Shown here: piece after piece, positions 57,919-64,000 of the stretch | Layout: each line of letters opens with the position of its first letter | How positions within the stretch are numbered: the first letter of the stretch is position 1 | Origin: Chrysaora quinquecirrha | Lineage: Eukaryota; Cnidaria; Scyphozoa; Semaeostomeae; Pelagiidae | NCBI GenBank assembly: GCA_014526335.1 | Contig: JACTAT010000117.1 | Span: 438,045 to 502,044 of the forward strand | Direction of reading: 5' to 3' | DNA length: 64,000 nt | Program-made: the position numbers and the translations under genes | Notes under the pieces: generated by a model | Seen by the model: the letters and a program-made list of their open reading frames with translations, nothing else | What the model was told of the DNA's origin: nothing | The model's database searches: none

Positions 57919-60900
57919 GTAAGCTAGAAAATCTTTCCTTTTCGAGTTGTTTTAAAGAAATGTTAGATAATAATGATATAATTTGCCTTAATGAAACATG
58001 GCGTGACAAACACGATTTCGAAAAAATAGGTTGGGCTAACGAGTTTGTGGAATTCCATCAATTAGGAACCCGTAACAGTGACAGAGGTAGAGCTTCAGGT
58101 GGTATTTCCGTTCTTGTGCGTAAGAATATTGAAAAACACTTCAGCATCCTGTCATCGACATCTTACAGAGTGTGGTGTAAATTAAATAAGGAAAGTTATA
58201 GTTTTCCTCAAGATTTAATTTTATGTTTGGCTTATGTTCCCCCTTCTGATTCAACTTGGTTTAAAAGCGGTCTTTGTTTTAACTTTGATAAAATGCTAGA
58301 AGAATGTGCTGAATATGAAAAATTGGGTAATTGTTTAATTGTAGGTGATCTGAATGCCAGAACAAGTAATCATAATGACTTTATATTTGATGACGACATT
58401 GATGACTTTCTTCCATTAGATGACAATTATGTCCCTGACAATGCTTTGGATTTGCGTTTGACGCAAGACCTTGGAAATATTAATTCGAGTGGTAGAGAAC
58501 TGTTAACATTTTGCAAATCTTCAGGATTCCGTATTTTGAATGGAAGAATTAATGCAAGTAAATCATGCAATTTCACTTGTTTCACTGCCAACGGTAACAG
58601 TGTTGTGGACTATGTGCTTTCAAAGGAGGAATTCTTTGATAATATTTGTGATTTTGATGTAGGAAATTTGAACGAGTTTTCTGATCACGTGCCTGTTAAG
58701 GTGTCTTTAAAATCTGGTGTTCGTTTAGATCGAATTACCACATCGTCATCTCCTTTAAATAGTCCTGATTCAAATGAGGCGTCATCACCAGTCCGTAACG
58801 ATACAGAAAATTTGAGAGACAATTATAATACGCGTTTCGTTTATGAAGAGGATAGTCATGAAAAAATCATTCTTGCCACTAATAATGAAAATGTACGTGA
58901 ATTTTTTAAACTGATTGTCGAAGAAATTGATAATCCTGGGGTTCCAGTTGAAATATCTGTTTCAAAACTGCGTTGTAAATTAGTTGAAATTTCGAATTCT
59001 TCCATGACTTCTAAGCAATTGTTTAAAGGTTTCCATAAACGTATAAGGGATAAAGTAAGAAAATGCCCTTGGTTTGATGACGAGTGTGCCAAAGCAAAGA
59101 AAGCTATGAATAAAGCCCGTAAAACATACCAAAAAGCGATGAAAAATGATTCAAATGTTCTGAAGGAACCTTTAAGACAAGCTTATTTTTCGCAAAGAAG
59201 CAATTACAACAAAATTCTGAAATCAAAGCGTGTATCTTATAATGATAAAAGAAAACAAGAATTAAGAAATCTGCATTCCTCCTCTCCTAGGGACTTTTGG
59301 AAATTATTAGGTAACAATAAAAAGGCTACTAGTAGTAACTTTGATAGAACGGAACTCTTTGATTATTTCAGCAATCTTCTGAATTCAAATAGCTCTCAAG
59401 AAGAAGAGAGGTCTAATGCAATAGAATCAGTTCCTCCTGTGGATGAGTTTGTTAACCTTTTCGATGAAACTTTGAATTCAGAGATAACTTTTGATGAAGT
59501 CAAATTGATGATAGCGAAACTTAAAATAGGAAAAGCCTCGGGTATCGATCTTATAACAGCTGAACTTTTGAAAAGTTTGAGTAATTCTTTCTTGACCGTT
59601 TTCGCAAAACTTTTTAATAAAATTCTTAAGGCGGGGGTGTTCCCAGAGGAATGGGCTGTCGGCATAGTCATTCTTCTCTTCAAAGGTGGTGAGAAGTCAG
59701 AACTTGACAATTATAGGGGTATAACCCTTCTTAGTATCTTTGGAAAACTTTTCTTGGGAATTCTTTTGGAAAGACTTAACTCATTCTTAGATCGTACACA
59801 CATTCTTGATGAAAACCAAATTGCCTACAGAAAAGGGCATCAAACATCCGACCACCTATTTACTCTTAATACTTTGATTCAAAACTCCTTTAACAACAAC
59901 AAGAGTTTATACGTTTGTTTCGTTGATTTTAGAAAAGCATTTGATTCGGTACCACATTCCTTGCTACTAAGTAAACTGCTCAAGTATGGTATTTCGGGTA
60001 ATTTTCATAGAATTATTGCATCATTATACTCAAAAGTAAAATCCAGTGTTCGTGCTAGCGATGGTCTCACTAATTTCTTCACCTGTGCTCGGGGAGTCCG
60101 TCAAGGTTGCATTCTGAGTCCTATGCTTTTCTCCTTATTTCTTAATGACTTAAATGAAACAATTAATTCCCAAGCAAACGGTGTTAGATTAGGAAATGAT
60201 ATTTTTGGTACTTTGTTGTATGCCGATGATCTAGTACTCATTGCGGAGTCTGCTGAAGATTTGCAAAACCAGTTAAACACTCTACACACTTTCACTAGGA
60301 ATATTCAAATGGAAGTTAATGTAAAAAAAACTAAAGTAATGATTCTTAAGAAAAATAAACGCAAATGTAATAGCACTTCAAACTGGCATCTAGGCTCTAA
60401 GGAAATAAAAGAATGTAACTTTTATAAATACCTCGGGGTAACAATTAAATCTAATGGTTGTTTTAACGATCATGCGAATACTATTAAAGAGAAAGCTAGT
60501 AAGGCCTATTTTTCACTCATAAACAAATGTAAAGAATTTGATGGTTTACAACCAAGTTTATTCCTCTATCTTTTTGATCAAACAATTTTACCCATTCTGT
60601 ATTATGCCTCTGAAATTTGGGGTTTTGATGAATTCACCAATCTTGAACGCCTTCACCTATCTGCTTGTAAATACATACTTGGTGTTAAGTCTACGACTAA
60701 CTCCGACGCAATCTATTCAGAACTTGGCAGGATTAAACTTCAATCACATAGACATATTAATATCTTAAAGTTTCTTCTCAGGTTAGAATCACTCAGTAGC
60801 TTAGAACCAAATAGATTTGTTTGTAAGTCTTTTCAATTTCTTTTGAACAATGCTAATCTGGGTTGTGAAAATTGGGTATCTAAAGCGCGTAGTTTAAGAG

Positions 60901-61304
60901 AAAGATACGGTGTTCTCTCGTCTGACAACCTCTGTTCTATTAAATCTAAGGTTAGAAACTACTTTGGAAATTTGATAATGTCAAGTCTAAAAGAGCAATT
61001 AGAACAAAATAAGAAGCTTTGTACATACGCTCAAATAAAATCAGTTTTTAAATTTGAAATATATCTTGATGTTATTGCTGACTTCAAACGTCGGCAATGT
61101 TTGTCTAAATTTAGAATGAGTGCTCATGATTTAGAAATTGAAACTGGGAGGTTTGGTAAAAACAAAATCCCCAGAGCTGAAAGATATTGCAAATTTTGCA
61201 TCAATCTCGGTATAAAAGTCCTTGGTGATGAAATCCACTTTCTTTTGCTTTGTCCCCTTTTCGAAAGAGAAAGAGTTGATCTATTGAGAAACATTGAAGG
61301 TTTC
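57762..61304 (+). CDS. LINE ORF2: APE endonuclease and reverse transcriptase
   Basis: The frame is open from just after TAG 57759-57761. Counting ATG 57960 as residue 1, the endonuclease shows NETW (16), GDLNAR (129) and SDHVPV (241); its first motif, CCWNINGLKN, lies before this ATG. RT motifs are GKASGIDLIT (about 524), NYRGITLLS, FVDFRKAFDSVPH, GVRQGCILSPMLF and LLYADDLVL with the catalytic YADD at 754. A Cys-x2-Cys...His-x4-Cys knuckle starts at 1077. All catalytic residues look intact. The true C-terminus is lost: after Glu-Gly-Phe at 61304 the frame runs 26 codons into the LTR and stops at 61380-61382. Confidence 0.9.
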
Positions 61305-61794
61305 TGTCACAGACCCAAGTGGCATGGTTTTATGCCCAAAGAAGACACCAAGAGAGATAAAGCTTTCTTTAGCTTACCATAAGTTCAACTCATTTCAACT
61401 AAATTACAAGCTGTATATATATACGAAGTAAATCTAAAATTAGTTGTACATTAACGTAAGAATAAGCAAGTGATAACAAATAAAAGGAAGGGCTAGGCTG
61501 AATAATGATAAGAAGTAAACAGAAAATAGCGACAAACTACGTAAAATGCTTAGCAAAAGCTATGGGAAAACGATGACTAAACCTATGAGTAGTCCTACAC
61601 AATGCTGGGAAAATCCCGCACCCATAACCTAAACAAACGACAGGGAATGACCTAACGTCAACTAGCGCAACATGATACCTCCTATGACGCACGGGGATAC
61701 CTAAAGTACAGTTAATGATATGCAAAATACAGCTTAAGAAAATAATACGTGAATGAATGAAAACTAACTACAAGGGCCTAAATACTTTGTGACA
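61305..61794 (-). mobile_element. LTR (3' LTR in element orientation), 490 bp
   Basis: Starts TGTCACAGACCC and ends ACTTTGTGACA, so it has 7-bp terminal inverted repeats with TG...CA ends. Directly outside, the minus strand has a purine run AGGAGGGAGGTG at 61795-61806, as expected for a polypurine tract before the 3' LTR; this sets the orientation. Confidence 0.8.
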
Positions 61795-62726
61795 CACCTC
61801 CCTCCTAAGATTAATTATATAATCAAAGATTATATACCATATTAATCTGAACATTAAACTAAATATCAATCAATATAAAATACAACTAAAATTGTTTTTA
61901 GAAATACACAGAGACTGAGAATGGTACTGCAAGACCTAAGGAGAGTTTTACTTAGTTCGAGTCCAATGAAAAAGCAAATTCTTCTTGTACTGACTACGAT
62001 ACTTTTTGTTCTATTCGTCTTAAGACACCATGTTCTTTTACCAAGCATTCTGAAATTCCTGCACATCATTTTCAGATATCCTACCAAGGAACTTCTTCAG
62101 ACTACCCGATGCAATAAACAGGAAATGACTTTGGACACCAAGAACCACACACAAATGCTTTCTTGTCTTTTGTTAATGTACTCATCTTCAGATCTTTTAT
62201 GGGCACCAATACAGACACCAAACTGCAACATCTACTTGTGCTACGACCGCGGTTAAGCCAGCTCGGTACAGACAAATTGCCAACCATCCATAACTTTCGA
62301 ACCCATGGGCGACATTCCAGGCCAGTCTTCTTACAAACTGCCAGTCCCCAAACAAAGTTATCTAAAACCCGATGGTTTTCCCAGCAAACCTTGCCTGAAT
62401 ACGCACTGAGACTTCACAGGTAGTTGGACTACAGATCTTCAGACAGCAAAACATCAAACAATCAGCAATGCCTTACTCGACTAAACCAACAATACGATTA
62501 CGTTTACTTTTCATTTGCAACCCAAGGAAACTTAGACTCTAGAGCACCCCAAAATCAAAATTTTTAACAAACAAAGGAACAAAACTCAAATTCATAGCCA
62601 AACAAATCAAAGTCACAGGATCAAAAGTTCAAAAAATTCAAGATTCACAAATACCCTTGAATGCACCAGACACAACTGTATCATTCTACCAAAGAATTTT
62701 GAAATCGGACATAAGTCTTTCCAACC

Positions 62727-62906
62727 TTATTTTTCGCCATGTCTTTGACACGTTCTTGCAGCATCTGTTCTCGCCATCCCTACCACTTGAGTCTTCTTGA
62801 CAATAGACGTCTTGTCTTTCACATTTAGCATTTTCAGCAACTCCTTCTTCTTCGGGTTCGTCGAGATTTTCAGCTCGATTTCGATCTTGATCACCTTCGT
62901 GTTCAT
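62727..62906 (-). CDS. Short gag-like open frame of the LTR element
   Basis: 59 codons just downstream of the primer-binding site on the element strand. The product is Lys-rich (NPKKKELLKMLNVKDK). The position fits a gag start, but no capsid motif or zinc knuckle follows. An overlapping frame is Asp/Glu-rich instead. Confidence 0.3.
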   Translation of the reverse strand: MNTKVIKIEIELKISTNPKKKELLKMLNVKDKTSIVKKTQVVGMARTDAARTCQRHGEK

Positions 62907-62925
62907 CTTGATCTTGATCTTTATC

Positions 62926-62943
62926 CCGCTCCTGTCACCAAAT
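62926..62943 (-). other. Primer-binding site of the LTR element
   Basis: TGGTGACAGGAGCGGGA, 3 nt inside the right LTR on the minus strand, is complementary to a tRNA 3' end finishing CCA. The complement (CCGCTCCTGTCACCA) would fit a tRNA of the long-arm type such as Leu or Ser; I cannot confirm which. Confidence 0.55.
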
Positions 62944-63123
62944 TGTCACAGACCCAAGTGGCATGGTTTTATGCCCAAAGAAGACACCAAGAGAGATAAA
63001 GCTTTCTTTAGCTTACCATAAGTTCAACTGATTTCAACTAAATTGCAAGCTGTATATATATACGAAGTAAATCTAAAATTAGTTGTACATTAACGTAAGA
63101 CTAAGCAAGTGATAACAAATAAA
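62944..63123 (-). mobile_element. LTR (5' LTR in element orientation), cut by gap
   Basis: 180 bp matching 61305-61484 with three differences (CAACTC/CAACTG, AATTAC/AATTGC, AGAATA/AGACTA), then N. Confidence 0.85.
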
Positions 63124-63623
63124 NNNNNNNNNNNNNNNNNNNNNNNNNNNNNNNNNNNNNNNNNNNNNNNNNNNNNNNNNNNNNNNNNNNNNNNNNNNNN
63201 NNNNNNNNNNNNNNNNNNNNNNNNNNNNNNNNNNNNNNNNNNNNNNNNNNNNNNNNNNNNNNNNNNNNNNNNNNNNNNNNNNNNNNNNNNNNNNNNNNNN
63301 NNNNNNNNNNNNNNNNNNNNNNNNNNNNNNNNNNNNNNNNNNNNNNNNNNNNNNNNNNNNNNNNNNNNNNNNNNNNNNNNNNNNNNNNNNNNNNNNNNNN
63401 NNNNNNNNNNNNNNNNNNNNNNNNNNNNNNNNNNNNNNNNNNNNNNNNNNNNNNNNNNNNNNNNNNNNNNNNNNNNNNNNNNNNNNNNNNNNNNNNNNNN
63501 NNNNNNNNNNNNNNNNNNNNNNNNNNNNNNNNNNNNNNNNNNNNNNNNNNNNNNNNNNNNNNNNNNNNNNNNNNNNNNNNNNNNNNNNNNNNNNNNNNNN
63601 NNNNNNNNNNNNNNNNNNNNNNN
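63124..63623. other. Assembly gap, 500 N
   Basis: Placeholder gap. It should hide the remaining 310 bp of the LTR, its target duplication and perhaps the LINE 3' end. Confidence 0.99.
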
Positions 63624-64000
63624 TTAAATTCTTAGGCAGTAGTCTATGCCCCTCTAACATATCACTACCGTTGCACATACTCTGAAACTAATTACGACCA
63701 TTATATTATTTACAATAGTTGCTTGTTAGATTGTAACAATACTTCTGCGTTTTCTTTTGATTGATGTTTTAGGGTCTTAAGACTACCTCAAATGCTTTTC
63801 TTATGTTTTTTACTAATACACTTCAATATCAGGCTAAAAAGAATCAATTACACAGAATCAACTACCCTGCGCTCCTTCTCAGAGGTTTTCAAACTTCTAA
63901 TGATCTGGATTTCGTGCATTTTACTTCTGTCCACGGATTTTTCGATGGGGCCATGTGGATATGTTATTAAAATGCCAAAAGGAAACTCTTCCATAGAAAA
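63624..64000. other. Sequence after the last gap, no gene seen
   Basis: AT-rich. I do not see the missing LINE C-terminus, nor BET1 exons 3-4. Confidence 0.4.

Larger units (their letters stand above)
55900..61304 (+). mobile_element. Non-LTR retrotransposon (CR1/L2-like LINE), 5'-truncated and twice interrupted
   Basis: The order is ORF1 C-terminal part (to 56285), a 203-bp segment repeated directly (56240-56442 and 57716-57918) around 1273 bp of unrelated sequence, then ORF2 with endonuclease and reverse transcriptase up to 61304, where an LTR retrotransposon cuts in. ORF2 has no other stops or frameshifts, so the copy is young. The CR1/L2 assignment rests on the APE endonuclease plus RT without RNase H and on the style of the C-terminal domain; other Jockey-group clades are possible. 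Confidence 0.8.
61305..63123 (-). mobile_element. LTR retrotransposon, internally deleted, inserted in the LINE
   Basis: Two LTR copies (61305-61794 and 62944 into the N gap) surround only 1149 bp. Reading the minus strand from the right LTR, the sequence ATTTGGTGACAGGAGCGGGA gives a primer-binding site starting TGG. The visible 180 bp of the second LTR differ at three positions, so the copy is fairly young. No protease, RT or integrase is present, so it depends on a helper. Whether Gypsy or another group cannot be told. The right target duplication is hidden in the gap. Confidence 0.78.

Noticed and set aside
61537..62423. Open frames inside the LTR element
   Set aside because: They overlap the LTR and the internal non-coding part in both orientations and carry no retroelement motifs.

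Overview
The window is animal nuclear DNA. It is AT-rich, spliced with GT/AG introns, full of microsatellites and transposable elements, and has three assembly gaps of exactly 500 N (5473-5972, 30497-30996, 63124-63623). Four animal genes can be named from spliced exons whose reading phases agree: RAD54B, SCFD2, a neuron navigator (NAV) and BET1. The mix of Kolobok-like, hAT, Helitron-like, CR1/L2-like LINE and LTR elements fits a marine invertebrate. A cnidarian-like or other early-branching lineage is my guess; the species cannot be fixed from sequence alone.

Layout. 1-7.7 kb: a 490-bp ACTG array, a LINE RT remnant, a 3.5-kb TTAA-flanked Kolobok-like element holding a telomere-like tract, a gap, a GAT array and the last exon of an unidentified coiled-coil gene (+). 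9.5-20.0 kb: RAD54B on the minus strand, with very large introns stuffed with CAGT and CAAGT arrays and several MITE families; its last visible exon carries a frameshift and the rest of the helicase domain is not found. 21.4-22.2 kb: a CCAAT/TATA-like promoter with a short + strand first exon, and a minus-strand zinc-finger-like fragment. 22.3-26.1 kb: a tandemly duplicated block whose units start with a long palindrome and Helitron-like 3' hairpins. 26.2-28.8 kb: a CAGGGCATC-ended element and a 712-bp hAT derivative with a perfect 8-bp target duplication. 29.3-30.5 kb: 5' exons of an unidentified acidic coiled-coil gene (+). 31.3-37.1 kb: the C-terminal 436 codons of SCFD2 (+), with a poly(A) signal 49 nt after the stop. 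37.8-38.4 kb: a 168-bp tandem repeat between two convergent genes. 38.7-49.9 kb: a complete 16-exon NAV-like gene (-), about 1570 aa with a C-terminal AAA module. 51.9-52.2 kb: the first two exons of BET1 (+), divergent from NAV. 54.9-55.5 kb: a three-exon gene (-) for a 48-aa secreted acidic peptide. 55.9-63.1 kb: a 5'-truncated LINE with intact endonuclease and reverse transcriptase, broken by a 203-bp duplication and by a minus-strand LTR retrotransposon in its 3' end.

The named genes are unrelated housekeeping or developmental genes (DNA recombination repair, Golgi-ER SNARE traffic, cytoskeletal guidance); nothing suggests an operon or a common pathway. The most unusual items are the LINE whose ORF1 and ORF2 share one frame across a single TAG, the NAV gene with a changed Walker A motif, the duplicated palindrome block, and the same simple repeats occurring twice in opposite orientation.
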